DNA from: Mycobacterium sp. 155
Lineage (GTDB): Bacteria; Actinomycetota; Actinomycetes; Mycobacteriales; Mycobacteriaceae
DNA: 64,000 bases
Direction of reading: 5' to 3'
Assembly (NCBI RefSeq): GCF_000373905.1
Contig: NZ_KB892705.1
Span: 2,785,463 to 2,849,462 of the forward strand
Under the pieces are notes generated by a model. That model was not told the DNA's origin, ran no database searches, and saw only the letters and a list, made by a program, of their open reading frames with translations. This document shows positions 43,811-53,841 of this stretch, piece after piece (position 1 is the stretch's first letter; each line of letters opens with the position of its first letter). The position numbers and the translations under genes were made by a program.

Positions 43811-44485
43811 GTGACGATGTCGTCCGTGAGTCTTCTCCGGAAGTCGGCCCGGGTGGCCGCGATCATCTCGACCCTGGTCAGCGCTGCATTGCCGCTCACC
43901 TTCGCCGCGCCCGCCGCGGCCGAAAAGTGTCCCGACATCGAGGTCATCTTCGCCCGTGGCACCAACGATGCACCCGACCTCGGACGCCCGGGGCAGGCTT
44001 TCGCCGATGCGCTGCGTTCCCAGGTGGGCGGTCGCACCGTCGGCACATACGGGGTGAACTATCCCGCCAGCTATGACTTCCTGACTGCCGCAGACGGCGC
44101 GAACGACGCCGTCAACCGCATCACCGCGCTGGCGTCCTCGTGCCCGGACACAAAGATCGTCCTCGGCGGCTACTCGCAGGGCGCCGCCGTAGTCGACATG
44201 CTCGCCGGCATACCGCCGCTCGGCGACAAGGTCGGCGACATCGGGTCGGCGGCGCCGTTGCCCAGCAGTCTGGTGCCCCAGGTCGCCGCCGTGGTGGCCT
44301 TCGGAAACCCCGCCGCGAAGTTCGGGAATCCTGTCACATCGTCCATCTTTGGGGGCAAAGCCATCGACCTCTGCACGGACGGGGACCCGATCTGCTCGCG
44401 CGGTCGGAACCCGTTCGCACACAGTGATTACGTGGCGGCAGGCCTGACGGATCAGGCCGCAAACTTCGTCGCTCGCCTGGTCTAG
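43811..44485 (+). CDS. Cutinase-like serine esterase (CULP) 1
   Basis: 224 residues, secreted. Signal peptide ([20 protein letters not shown], cleavage near APAAAE), mature start CPDIEVIFARGTNDAPDLG. Catalytic Ser in LGGYSQGAAVVDM (~residue 122), Asp in DGDPICSRG, His in FAHSDYV; two disulfides as in cutinases. Corresponds by position to Rv3451 (cut3). GTG 43811 or ATG 43817 are possible starts. Mycobacterial CULPs hydrolyse lipids and esters rather than cutin. Confidence 0.9.
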   Translation: MTMSSVSLLRKSARVAAIISTLVSAALPLTFAAPAAAEKCPDIEVIFARGTNDAPDLGRPGQAFADALRSQVGGRTVGTYGVNYPASYDFLTAADGANDAVNRITALASSCPDTKIVLGGYSQGAAVVDMLAGIPPLGDKVGDIGSAAPLPSSLVPQVAAVVAFGNPAAKFGNPVTSSIFGGKAIDLCTDGDPICSRGRNPFAHSDYVAAGLTDQAANFVARLV

Positions 44486-44510
44486 CGACGCCCAAACGCT
44501 AGGATTTGGT

Positions 44511-45170
44511 GTGCCCATGGATCTTGTTCGTCGCTACTCGCTTCTCGTTGCCGCCGCCGTCCTGACCGCCGCGGCCGCACTCGTCACGCCGGCGCCCGCA
44601 AGCACGCTAGCTGTCGCCTCAGCCGATAACTGCCCCGACATCCAGGTGGTGTTCGCCCGCGGTACCAATGACACACCTGGTCTCGGCCGGATCGGCAACG
44701 CCTTCGTCAGCGCGCTCCGCAACAAAGTGGGTGGCCGTTCGGTGGGTACGTACGCGGTGAACTATCCCGCCAATTACGACTTCCTGGCTGCGGCCGACGG
44801 CGCCAACGACGCCAGCGGCCATGTCCAGTGGATGATAGACAACTGTCCCAACACCCGGCTCGTGCTCGGCGGCTACTCGCAGGGCGCGGCGGTGATCGAC
44901 GTCATCTCCGCGGTCCCGTTCCCGGCGGTCGGTTTCAATGCACCATTGCCACCCAACGCTCCTGACCACATCGCAGCCGTCGCAGTGTTCGGCAATCCGT
45001 CGGCCAAGCTCGGCCTACCGTTGACTGCCAGCCCGGTTTACGGTGCGCGGGCCATCGATCTGTGCAACCCCGACGATCCGGTCTGCACCGACGGCAACAG
45101 CGTCGACGCACACCGCGCCTACGAGGGCGCCGCCAACCAAGCCGCCGCCTTCGTCGCCGGGCTGGTGTAG
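44511..45170 (+). CDS. Cutinase-like serine esterase (CULP) 2
   Basis: 219 residues, secreted, 25 bp after the first cutinase and corresponding to Rv3452 (cut4). Signal peptide (YSLLVAAAVLTAAAALVTPA), mature CPDIQVVFARGTNDTPGLG, catalytic Ser in GGYSQGAAVIDV, Asp in NPDDPVCTDG, His in DAHRAYEGA. Starts at GTG 44511 or ATG 44517. Very similar to CULP 1, so a tandem duplication. Confidence 0.9.
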   Translation: MPMDLVRRYSLLVAAAVLTAAAALVTPAPASTLAVASADNCPDIQVVFARGTNDTPGLGRIGNAFVSALRNKVGGRSVGTYAVNYPANYDFLAAADGANDASGHVQWMIDNCPNTRLVLGGYSQGAAVIDVISAVPFPAVGFNAPLPPNAPDHIAAVAVFGNPSAKLGLPLTASPVYGARAIDLCNPDDPVCTDGNSVDAHRAYEGAANQAAAFVAGLV

Positions 45171-45285
45171 TCCGTCCCCACACCGAGCCTCTCGGCTCTG
45201 CGGTCACCCAGGTAGCAGATTTCGTCGCCGGATCGTTGCCAGACCGGCACCTATTCTCGACGGGATCGTCAATACCATCGAATTC

Positions 45286-45948
45286 GTGATTGGCCGTCAG
45301 ATGTTGGCCACGCTGGTCACCGCCCTGACTGCCGTTGTGGCACCAATGACAGTGGCGCCGAGCCTGATTGGCGTTGCAAAGGCTGCCACATGCCCGCCGG
45401 CCGAGGTGGTGTTCGCCCGCGGCCGCATGGAGCCCCCAGGGCCCGGACAGATCGGTGCTGCGTTCGTCAATGCCCTACGTGCCCTGCGCGGACCGAACAT
45501 CAGCCTCTATCCGGTGAACTACCCGGCCGACACCCAGGTCGACATGGGCGCCAACGACATGAGCCGCCACATACAGTGGATGGCCCGCAACTGTCCGAAC
45601 ACCCGGCTCGTGTTGGGTGGCTACTCGCTGGGCGCCGCCGCAACCGATCTCGTTCTCGCGGTGCCCATCTCGGCGTTCACCTTCAACAGTCCGCTACCCG
45701 CCGGCATCGACCGGCACATCGCGGCGGTGGCACTGTTCGGCAACGGCGCCAACTGGGCTGTGCCGATCACGGCGTTGAGTCCGACATACCAAAACCGCAC
45801 CATCGACCTGTGCCACTCTGACGATCCGATCTGCAATCCGAGCAGCCCGTACAAGTGGCGCTCCGAATGGCAGGACCATCTGGCGCCCGGCTATATCCGA
45901 TCGGGCATGGTGGCCCAAGCCGCCAGGTTCGTCTCCGCCCGGCTCTGA
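45286..45948 (+). CDS. Cutinase-like serine esterase (CULP) 3, divergent
   Basis: 220 residues, third gene of the array. Signal peptide from MLATLVTALTAVVAPMTVAP, mature CPPAEVVFARGRMEPPGPGQ. The nucleophile elbow is GGYSLGAAATDL (Leu replaces the usual Gln), Asp in HSDDPICNPS, and a candidate His in QDHLAPGY within a longer loop (SSPYKWRSEWQDH). GTG 45286 is taken as start with ATG 45301 as an alternative. More diverged than the other two, so probably of different substrate range. Confidence 0.85.
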   Translation: MIGRQMLATLVTALTAVVAPMTVAPSLIGVAKAATCPPAEVVFARGRMEPPGPGQIGAAFVNALRALRGPNISLYPVNYPADTQVDMGANDMSRHIQWMARNCPNTRLVLGGYSLGAAATDLVLAVPISAFTFNSPLPAGIDRHIAAVALFGNGANWAVPITALSPTYQNRTIDLCHSDDPICNPSSPYKWRSEWQDHLAPGYIRSGMVAQAARFVSARL

Positions 45949-45995
45949 CATCGGCCCAAAGCCGCGCCGTCCGGCCTTATATACGATCGGCACCA

Positions 45996-46065
45996 CTGTG
46001 GCGAACGTGCAGCCTTTCGGGGTGGATCCGCGAACTGGCCAAAGAAACCTACACGTTCGCCACAG
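45996..46065. repeat. Perfect 14-bp inverted repeat upstream of the DUF559 gene
   Basis: CTGTGGCGAACGTG (45996-46009) and CACGTTCGCCACAG (46052-46065) are exact reverse complements around a 42-nt centre, and inner bases (GTGCAGCCTTT / AAAGAAACCTACAC) extend the pairing imperfectly. Lies 85-154 bp before the ATG at 46150 and about 50 bp after the third cutinase stop. Could be an operator, a terminator stem or a MITE-like element. Confidence 0.7.
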
Positions 46066-46149
46066 CGTCTGGAACCGAACAATGAGTGGCTGTGGATAGC
46101 CATTCGTCGGGATGCTCGAAATGTCGGTAGCCCAGCCGATGCTGGCTCC

Positions 46150-47037
46150 ATGAACGAATTCGTTGGCGCGTTTCCTGGACGGCACCCTGGCCCTTTCCTT
46201 GGGAGCCAAACGGTGCGTGCCGGGTTGCTCACGGGTCATGAACTGCGCGCGGGCTATCGCGCCGTGTACCGCAACGTGTATCTGGCCAATGAAGTCCCGC
46301 TGACTCCGGAATTACGGGCACAGGCGGCATGGCTGTTCGCCGGACCGGATGCAGTGTTGTGCGGGGTCTCGGCCGCGGCTGTTTACGGCACCAAGTGGCT
46401 GGACGCGAACGCGCCGGCAGAAATCGTGCGGGCCAATCGTCACGCGCCGGAAGGGCTCCGGGTGCGGTCGTATGCCCTTGCCGCAGAAGATGTCCGCGAG
46501 TTCTGTCGAATGCGGGTGACGACCGAAGCTCGCACGGCGTTCGATCTGGGCCGGTTGTTGCCGCACACCAAGGCTGTGCCGATCTTGGATGCGTTCCTGA
46601 ACCAGACCAAACTCGATTCGGAGAAGGTGCGGTCATTGATCGAGGCGAACCGAGGAATTCGAGGTGTCGACCGCCTGCGGCTATCGCTGGCTCAGGCCGA
46701 TGGTGGTGCTAAATCACCGCTGCAGACCCAAACCCGGCTGTTGCTGGGCTGGACGGGCATACCGGGACTCCGAACTCAGATCCCGTTCTATGACCTGTGG
46801 GGGATGGTGTGCACTCGAGCGGCACTGGGCTGGCCTCGATGGAAAGTGGCGGTCGAGTGCGACGAGGAACAGGATGCCGCGTGGTATCGACCGTGGGTGC
46901 ACTCTCAAACGGCCGAACTCGAATCACGCGGCTGGTCTGTGTTGTGGGTTACCGCGCGAATGGCCTTCGGCCCCAACAACATCGTCGAGCGAGTACGACA
47001 GAAGTTGTTGGCCGCCCAACGCAGGCAAACGAGCTGA
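46150..47037 (+). CDS. DUF559 / AbiEi-like antitoxin-domain protein
   Basis: 295 residues of a family expanded in mycobacteria. The N-terminal ~70 residues look like the AbiEi winged-helix (VRAGLLTGHELRAGYRAVYRN then VYLANEVPLTPELRAQAAWL), the middle has VTTEARTAFDLGRLLPHTKA, and the end is a Vsr/DUF559 endonuclease-like fold (WKVAVECDEEQDAAWYRPWV ... ELESRGWSVLWVTA). The usual Asp-Gly-x-Gln-His of DUF559 is Asp-Glu-Glu-Gln-Asp here, so nuclease activity is doubtful. No AbiEii-type toxin gene is adjacent. AbiEi proteins bind inverted repeats at their own promoters; one lies 85 bp upstream. Confidence 0.7.
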   Translation: MNEFVGAFPGRHPGPFLGSQTVRAGLLTGHELRAGYRAVYRNVYLANEVPLTPELRAQAAWLFAGPDAVLCGVSAAAVYGTKWLDANAPAEIVRANRHAPEGLRVRSYALAAEDVREFCRMRVTTEARTAFDLGRLLPHTKAVPILDAFLNQTKLDSEKVRSLIEANRGIRGVDRLRLSLAQADGGAKSPLQTQTRLLLGWTGIPGLRTQIPFYDLWGMVCTRAALGWPRWKVAVECDEEQDAAWYRPWVHSQTAELESRGWSVLWVTARMAFGPNNIVERVRQKLLAAQRRQTS

Positions 47038-47078
47038 GCCAGTCCGGCTGGCGCCCGGCTCAATCCCTCCTCAATACC

Positions 47079-47969
47079 TCAGAGTGTGCGGAGATCTCGG
47101 GTGACGGCGATCCGGGCGACCAGCTGATCATCGGGAGGATAATCGACGGCCACCAGAGTCAGCCCTCGCGCAGGCGCGGCGGCAAAGTCACTGGACCTGC
47201 GATCAGCCCCCAGAAGCCCGGCGATCCACGCGGATTCGCGTCGTCCTTCCCCGACCGCAAGCAGCGCGCCGACCAGCGAGCGGACCATGTTCCAGCAGAA
47301 TGCGTCGGCGGTGACGCGAGCGGTCACCAGATCGCCGCTGCGCTCCCACGACAGCCGCTGCAGATCACGAATCGTTGTCGCACCCTCACGGAACCGGCAA
47401 AAGGCGGCAAAGTCCTGCAGTCCCAACAACTCCTGCGATGCTGCGGTCATCGCGTCCAAATCCAACGGCCTCAGCCACGGCGTCACGAACCGGGCCTGCT
47501 GCGGATCCGCCCCCCACGGCGCGAGGGATAGGCGGTATTCGTAGTGCCGGCGCAGCGCAGAGAACCGGGCATCAAAACCGGCAGCGGCCCGCTCGATACG
47601 GCGCACCCGCACATCCGTCGGCAGGAATCGTGCCAATCGTCGCACCAGCGGCAAGAATTCCGGATCGCCGGGACGGGAGGTGCGGGGGTAGGCGAAACTC
47701 AGTGCGTCACACGGCACGTCGGCGTGCGCGACTTGACCCGTGGCATGTACGCCGGTGTCGGTGCGCCCCGCTGCCACCAACCGCACCGGCTCACGGAACA
47801 CCGTCGACAGCGTCTCCTCGATTACACCGGCCACGGTGCGTTGCCCGGCCTGAGGAGCCCAGCCGGCGAAATTCGTTCCGTCGTAGGCGATGTCCAACCG
47901 CAGACGAACGTGCCCGCCACCGGAGTCGATGGCGGGCACGTCGTGAACGTCCTTAGGACTTGGCGTCAT
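47079..47969 (-). CDS. truA: tRNA pseudouridine(38-40) synthase
   Basis: About 296 residues. [19 protein letters not shown], the catalytic Asp in [33 protein letters not shown] and [17 protein letters not shown] identify TruA, which modifies U38-U40 of the tRNA anticodon arm. The start is uncertain: ATG 47969 overlaps rplQ by 17 bp; GTG 47939 has a better-spaced aagga ribosome site 10 bp upstream. Last gene of the alpha operon. Confidence 0.93.
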   Translation of the reverse strand: MTPSPKDVHDVPAIDSGGGHVRLRLDIAYDGTNFAGWAPQAGQRTVAGVIEETLSTVFREPVRLVAAGRTDTGVHATGQVAHADVPCDALSFAYPRTSRPGDPEFLPLVRRLARFLPTDVRVRRIERAAAGFDARFSALRRHYEYRLSLAPWGADPQQARFVTPWLRPLDLDAMTAASQELLGLQDFAAFCRFREGATTIRDLQRLSWERSGDLVTARVTADAFCWNMVRSLVGALLAVGEGRRESAWIAGLLGADRRSSDFAAAPARGLTLVAVDYPPDDQLVARIAVTRDLRTL

Positions 47970-48540
47970 CCTCGGCCGAAGCCTCGGCCTCAGCGGTCTG
48001 CGCGTCGGCGATGCCCTCGTCCTCGGCTTCGGGCTCGTTGACCGCGGTCTCCTCAGCCAGCGCAGCCTCGTCGGCCTCGACAACCTTGGCCTCTTCGGTC
48101 TCGGCGTCTTCAACCTTGGTGTCGGCCGCCTTGGCCTGCGATGCGGCGGCACGGCGGGCGCGGTCGGCCTCGGAGGTCACTGTCTTCTCCCGCACCAGCT
48201 CGATGACCGCCATGGGGGCGTTGTCGCCCTTGCGGTTCTCGACCTTGATGATGCGGGTGTAGCCACCGTTGCGGTCGGCGAAGAAGGGGGCGATCTCGGC
48301 GAACAGGGCGTGCACGACGTCCTTGTCGCGGATCTTCTTCATCACCTCGCGCCGGTTGTGCAGATCGCCCTTCTTAGCGTGGGTGATCAGCTTCTCCGCG
48401 TAGGGCCGCAACGCCCGCGCCTTGGGCTCGGTCGTCTTGATCCGGCCGTGCTCGAACAACGATGTGGCCAGGTTGGCCAGGATCGCCTTCTGGTGTGAGG
48501 ACGACCCGCCGAGGCGAGGGCCCTTGGTGGGCTTAGGCAT
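47953..48540 (-). CDS. rplQ: 50S ribosomal protein L17 (bL17) with acidic tail
   Basis: 195 residues. The first ~120 are standard L17 ([56 protein letters not shown]). The remaining ~70 residues are an Ala/Glu/Asp-rich low-complexity extension ending [11 protein letters not shown], a mycobacterial feature. Lies after rpoA in the alpha operon. Confidence 0.98.
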   Translation of the reverse strand: MPKPTKGPRLGGSSSHQKAILANLATSLFEHGRIKTTEPKARALRPYAEKLITHAKKGDLHNRREVMKKIRDKDVVHALFAEIAPFFADRNGGYTRIIKVENRKGDNAPMAVIELVREKTVTSEADRARRAAASQAKAADTKVEDAETEEAKVVEADEAALAEETAVNEPEAEDEGIADAQTAEAEASAEDDAKS

Positions 48541-48625
48541 TGTGACTACTCCTTTTCGGGGCCGGTCCCCGTATCAGGTAGGACCGGGACGGATCGGGCG
48601 GGCGAAGCCCGGGGAATCTACCCTG

Positions 48626-49729
<1,104 letters not shown>

Positions 49730-49753
49730 TCAACCGGGGTGGTTGAGCGACGG

Positions 49754-50359
49754 TTACTTCGAGTAGAACTCGACGATGAGCTGCTCCGCGAGCGGCACCT
49801 GGATCTGCGCCCGCTCCGGGAGCTGGTGGACCAGGATCCGCTGACGCTCGCCGACGACCTGCAACCAGGACGGGATCGGCCGCTCGCCGGCGGTCTCGCG
49901 AGAGATGATGAACGGGTCGGTGTTCAGCGACTTGTCCCGCACGTCGACGATGTCGTACTGCGACACCCGGTAGCTCGGGATGTTCACCTTGACACCGTTG
50001 ACGGTGAAGTGGCCGTGGCTGACCAGCTGACGCGCCATCCGGCGGGTCCGGGCCAGGCCGGCGCGGTACACGACGTTGTCCAACCGGCTCTCCAGGATCT
50101 GGAGCAGGTTCTCGCCGGTCTTACCCGACTTGCGGTTGGCCTCTTCGTAGTACTTGCGGAACTGCTTCTCCAGCACGCCGTAGGTGAAGCGGGCCTTCTG
50201 CTTCTCCTGCAGCTGCGTGCGGTATTCGCTCTCCTTGATCCGCGCGCGGCCGTGCTGGCCGGGCGGGTAAGGGCGCTTCTCGAACGACTGATCGCCGCCG
50301 ACGAGGTCGACGCCGAGGCGGCGCGACTTGCGGGTCGCGGGTCCGGTGTAACGAGCCAT
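49754..50359 (-). CDS. rpsD: 30S ribosomal protein S4 (uS4)
   Basis: 201 residues, the form without zinc-binding cysteines (MARYTGPATRKSRRLGVDLV). S4 RNA-binding domain ESRLDNVVYRAGLARTRRMA and VNGVKVNIPSYRVSQYDIV. A primary 16S rRNA binder and assembly initiator. Ribosome site gggagg ahead of ATG 50359, 21 bp after rpsK. Confidence 0.99.
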   Translation of the reverse strand: MARYTGPATRKSRRLGVDLVGGDQSFEKRPYPPGQHGRARIKESEYRTQLQEKQKARFTYGVLEKQFRKYYEEANRKSGKTGENLLQILESRLDNVVYRAGLARTRRMARQLVSHGHFTVNGVKVNIPSYRVSQYDIVDVRDKSLNTDPFIISRETAGERPIPSWLQVVGERQRILVHQLPERAQIQVPLAEQLIVEFYSK

Positions 50360-50380
50360 GAGTCTGTTTCCTCCCTGTGC

Positions 50381-50791
50381 CTAGACCCGGCGCCGCTTGG
50401 GCGGACGGCAACCGTTGTGCGGCTGCGGGGTGACGTCGGAAATCGCGCCCACCTCCAGGCCTGCGGCCTGCAGCGAACGGATGGCGGTCTCGCGGCCCGA
50501 GCCCGGGCCCTTGACGAACACATCGACCTTCTTCACGCCGTGCTCCTGCGCCTTGCGGGCGGCGTTCTCGGCGGCCAGCTGAGCGGCGAACGGCGTCGAC
50601 TTACGCGACCCCTTGAAGCCGACGTGGCCCGACGACGCCCACGCAATGACGTTGCCCTGCGGGTCGGTGATCGAAACGATGGTGTTGTTGAACGTGCTCT
50701 TGATGTGAGCGGCACCGTGCGGGACGTTCTTCTTTTCCCTGCGACGCGTCTTCACGCCCTTCTTGGGAGCGCCTGCCTTCTTCGGTGGCAT
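50381..50791 (-). CDS. rpsK: 30S ribosomal protein S11 (uS11)
   Basis: 136 residues. Basic N-terminus ([20 protein letters not shown]), then [40 protein letters not shown] and the C-terminal [16 protein letters not shown], typical of S11, which lines the mRNA exit region of the platform. Starts 3 bp after the rpsM stop. Confidence 0.99.
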   Translation of the reverse strand: MPPKKAGAPKKGVKTRRREKKNVPHGAAHIKSTFNNTIVSITDPQGNVIAWASSGHVGFKGSRKSTPFAAQLAAENAARKAQEHGVKKVDVFVKGPGSGRETAIRSLQAAGLEVGAISDVTPQPHNGCRPPKRRRV

Positions 50792-50794
50792 GGG

Positions 50795-51169
50795 TTACCT
50801 GGCCTTCTTCTTGCCGGCGATGGTGCGCTTGGGGCCCTTGCGGGTACGCGCGTTGGTCTTGGTCCGCTGGCCACGCACCGGCAGACCGCGGCGGTGCCGC
50901 AAGCCCTGGTAGCAGCCGATTTCGATCTTGCGACGAATGTCGGCCTGCACCTCGCGGCGCAGGTCACCCTCAACCTTGAGGTTGCCTTCGATGTAGTCGC
51001 GCAGGACGGTCACCTGGTCGTCGGTGAGGTCCTTGGTGCGCATGTTCCGGTCGATTCCGGTCGCGTCCAGGATTTCCTGAGAGCGGGTACGGCCGATGCC
51101 GTAGATGTAGGTCAGCGCGATCTCCATGCGCTTGTCGCGCGGAAGATCAACGCCCACGAGCCGTGCCAT
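50795..51169 (-). CDS. rpsM: 30S ribosomal protein S13 (uS13)
   Basis: 124 residues: [59 protein letters not shown], ending in a basic tail. S13 contacts the P-site tRNA and the 50S. The 210-bp gap to rpmJ (51170-51379) is unusually long within this operon and holds possible stems (GTCAGG/CCTGAC next to rpmJ; TCCGG/CCGGA at about 51239-51256), so an internal leader or promoter for rpsM is possible. Confidence 0.99.
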   Translation of the reverse strand: MARLVGVDLPRDKRMEIALTYIYGIGRTRSQEILDATGIDRNMRTKDLTDDQVTVLRDYIEGNLKVEGDLRREVQADIRRKIEIGCYQGLRHRRGLPVRGQRTKTNARTRKGPKRTIAGKKKAR

Positions 51170-51379
51170 GTGGCGGTATTCCTTCTTCTGGCGGAGGTCT
51201 GTTCCCAGTCCGTTCCCACTCGTCTTGTGTGGGGTCCGGCCTCCGTACCGGACGTGTTGAGCTGCGCTGAACCGTCTTTTTGGCGCTTGACGCGCCGGGC
51301 AACTCAGTGGCGCTGGGAGGTCTGCATTCAGTTGTTTTGCTCGCCGTTGTGGTCAGTCAGGTCCCGAAGGAAGCCCTGA

Positions 51380-51493
51380 CTAACCTTGTCTCTGCTTGTG
51401 CCGCGGATCGGAGCAGATCACCATGACCCGCCCGTGCCGGCGGATCACCCTGCACTTGTCGCAGATCGGCTTGACGCTCGGGTTCACCTTCAC
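51380..51493 (-). CDS. rpmJ: 50S ribosomal protein L36 (bL36), zinc form
   Basis: 37-residue protein starting at GTG 51493 ([20 protein letters not shown]). The zinc ligands Cys11, Cys14, Cys27 and His32 are all present, so this is the C+ (zinc-dependent) paralogue rather than the zinc-free one expressed in zinc starvation. 52 bp after infA. Confidence 0.97.
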
Positions 51494-51545
51494 GGCTTCG
51501 CGATCCTGTTCTCTCGTCTTGTCTGGCGGAACTTTTTGGGGGCGG

Positions 51546-51767
51546 TTACTTGTACCGGTACACAATGCGACCCCGGGACAGGTCGTAGGGAGAGAGCTCC
51601 ACCACAACGCGGTCCTCGGGCAGGATGCGGATGTAGTGCTGCCGCATCTTGCCGCTGATGTGGGCCAGGACCTTGTGTCCGTTCTCCAACTCAATGCGGA
51701 ACATCGCATTGGGCAGGGGTTCGACCACGCGACCCTCGACCTCGATGGCACCGTCTTTCTTGGCCAT
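51546..51767 (-). CDS. infA: Translation initiation factor IF-1
   Basis: 73 residues: [59 protein letters not shown]-fold factor that blocks the A site during initiation. First gene of the alpha operon; ATG 51767 follows a purine-rich leader. Confidence 0.98.
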
Positions 51768-52149
51768 ACTGTCTAGCGATCCTTGCTTTCGTTTCGTATC
51801 GTGCGCCCGTGGCACAGCCACACAACCGACTGAAAACGTGAGCTGGATCGATAGAACTCCAAAAGTTCCAAGACAGGGCACGCAAAGAGTCGGCGCGGAA
51901 GCCGCACCGTTGGTCCACACTACCCGCAGTTCCGGCTGCGCCAAAATCGCAGCTGGCCAGCGGCAACCCCGCACAGAAATTATGCACGGTAGCGACACCC
52001 GGCGACACGACCTGCCGTCCATGCTGACCCGGATCGAGGGCGATCAGTCCGCGCCGAGCCGGGTCGACGGGCAGGCCGTCGCGGCGCCGTCGGAGTAGCA
52101 CCGCCTGACCGAAAAAATCGCTGGAAGTGGGGCGCATACTTGGATCGAT
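51768..52149. other. Divergent promoter region between infA and the receiver-oxidoreductase gene
   Basis: 382 bp. It must hold the main promoter of the alpha ribosomal operon (leftward) and that of the signalling pair (rightward). A short hairpin GTGGC-ACA-GCCAC lies at 51811-51823 in the infA leader. A 38-codon frame from ATG 51979 to 52098 lacks a clear ribosome site and is not called as a gene. Neither promoter could be assigned with confidence. Confidence 0.4.
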
Positions 52150-53841
52150 ATGACTGGACCCGCGCCTGCGCCCCGTAAACCAGTAATCCTCACCGTCGAC
52201 GACGATCCGGCCGTCTCCCGTGCTGTCGCGCGCGATCTGCGCCGGCACTACGGCGAGCGATACCGGATCATGCGTGCCGAATCCGGTCTGGACGCCTTGG
52301 AGACCATCAACGAACTCAAGCTCCGCGGTGACACCGTCGCAGTGTTCGTGGCCGACTACCGGATGCCGCAGATGAGCGGTATCGAGTTCCTGGAAGCGGC
52401 AATGGACCTCTACCCGATGGCCCGCCGCGTGCTGTTGACGGCCTATGCCGACACCACCGCGGCGATCGACGCCATCAACATCGTCGACCTGGACCATTAC
52501 CTGCTCAAGCCGTGGGATCCGCCGGAGGAGAAGCTCTATCCGGTGATCGACGGGCTGTTGGAGGCCTGGCACGCCGTCGGCGACCGGGCCATCCCCCACA
52601 CCAAGGTGATCGGCCACCAGTGGAGCGCCCGGTCCTGGGAGGTCCGCCAGTTCCTGGCGCGCAACCAGCACACCTATCGGGCGTTCACCTCCGACGAGCC
52701 GAAGGGCAGGCAACTGCTCGAGGCCGCCGGTCTGGACAGCCGGCGGCTTCCGGTGGTGATCACCGAGGGCGGCCAAACGCTGGTCGAGCCCACCGACGGT
52801 GAGCTCGCCGACATGCTGGGGCTGTCCACCAGCCCGTCGCTGACGATGTACGACCTGGCGGTCATCGGCGGCGGCCCGGCCGGGTTGGCCGCGGCGGTCT
52901 ACGGCGCCTCCGAGGGGCTCAAGACGGTTCTTATCGAGGGCACGACGACCGGTGGGCAGGCTGGACGCAGTTCACGGATCGAGAATTACCTGGGCTTCCC
53001 CACCGGGGTGTCGGGCGCAGAGCTGGCCACGTCGGCCCGTAGGCAGGCCGAGCGTTTCGGCGCCGAGGTCATCACCACCCGCGAAGCCACCGCGCTCGAA
53101 GTCGCCGGGGCCGCGCGGACCATCACATTCGCCGACGGCAACACCATCGGCGCGCGTGCGGTGATCCTGGCGACCGGGGTCGACTATCGGCAACTGCCGG
53201 TGCCGGGCTGTTGGGATGACCCGCTGAACCCGCTGAATTACGTCGGCCGTGGCGTGTACTACGGCGCCTCGGTCTCCGATGCCTCGGAATGCCAGGGTGA
53301 AGACGTCTACATCGTCGGCGGCGCGAACTCGGCCGGGCAGGCGGCCATGTTCATGTCGCGCGGAGCGAAGTCGGTGACGCTGCTGGTCCGGGGACCGTCG
53401 CTGGAGGCGTCGATGTCCTACTACCTGATCCAGCAGATCGAGGAGACCGCCAACATCCATGTCCGTACCTGTACCGAGGTGGTGGAGGCGATCGGCGAGG
53501 ACGATCACCTCGTCGGGCTGGTGCTGGAGGACAAGCGCACGGGCGAGCGCGAGAAGGTGACGTCGACGCGGATGTGCTGTTTCATCGGCGCGACCCCGCG
53601 CACCGAGTGGCTCGACGGTGTGGTGGCCCGCGACGACCACGGCTTCATCCTGGCCGGACCAGACCTGCGCGACGTCTGCGGCTGGACGTTGGAACGTCCG
53701 CCGCACCACCTGGAAACAAGTGTGCCCGGTGTGTTTGTTGCAGGTGATGTGCGTGCCGACTCTGCCAAACGGGTGGCGGCCGCGGTCGGCGAAGGGTCGA
53801 TGGCGGTGATGTTGGTGCACCGGTACCTGGCGGAATCATGA
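52150..53841 (+). CDS. Response-regulator receiver / glutaredoxin-like / thioredoxin-reductase-like fusion
   Basis: 563 residues in three parts. (1) Receiver domain 1-~150: VDDDPAVSRAVARDL acidic pair, phospho-acceptor Asp in VFVADYRMPQMSG (~68), LLTAYAD, and Lys in HYLLKPWDPP. (2) About 153-232 a glutaredoxin-like fold (HTYRAFTSDEPKGRQLLEAA, RLPVVITEGGQTLVEPTDGE) in which the usual CxxC is WSARSW. (3) From ~236 a thioredoxin-reductase-like flavoprotein: FAD motif VIGGGPAGLAAAVYG, NADPH motif YIVGGANSAGQAAMFMSRGA, FAD end GVFVAGDVRADSAKR; the redox CxxC between them is missing (GVYYGASVSDASEC). It overlaps the next gene (kinase) by 4 bp. It acts presumably as an output or sensor flavoprotein controlled by phosphorylation. 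Confidence 0.9.
   Translation: MTGPAPAPRKPVILTVDDDPAVSRAVARDLRRHYGERYRIMRAESGLDALETINELKLRGDTVAVFVADYRMPQMSGIEFLEAAMDLYPMARRVLLTAYADTTAAIDAINIVDLDHYLLKPWDPPEEKLYPVIDGLLEAWHAVGDRAIPHTKVIGHQWSARSWEVRQFLARNQHTYRAFTSDEPKGRQLLEAAGLDSRRLPVVITEGGQTLVEPTDGELADMLGLSTSPSLTMYDLAVIGGGPAGLAAAVYGASEGLKTVLIEGTTTGGQAGRSSRIENYLGFPTGVSGAELATSARRQAERFGAEVITTREATALEVAGAARTITFADGNTIGARAVILATGVDYRQLPVPGCWDDPLNPLNYVGRGVYYGASVSDASECQGEDVYIVGGANSAGQAAMFMSRGAKSVTLLVRGPSLEASMSYYLIQQIEETANIHVRTCTEVVEAIGEDDHLVGLVLEDKRTGEREKVTSTRMCCFIGATPRTEWLDGVVARDDHGFILAGPDLRDVCGWTLERPPHHLETSVPGVFVAGDVRADSAKRVAAAVGEGSMAVMLVHRYLAES

Noticed and set aside
51979..52098. 38-codon frame upstream of the receiver-oxidoreductase gene
   Set aside because: No ribosome site, no recognisable sequence, lies in a region needed for promoters.
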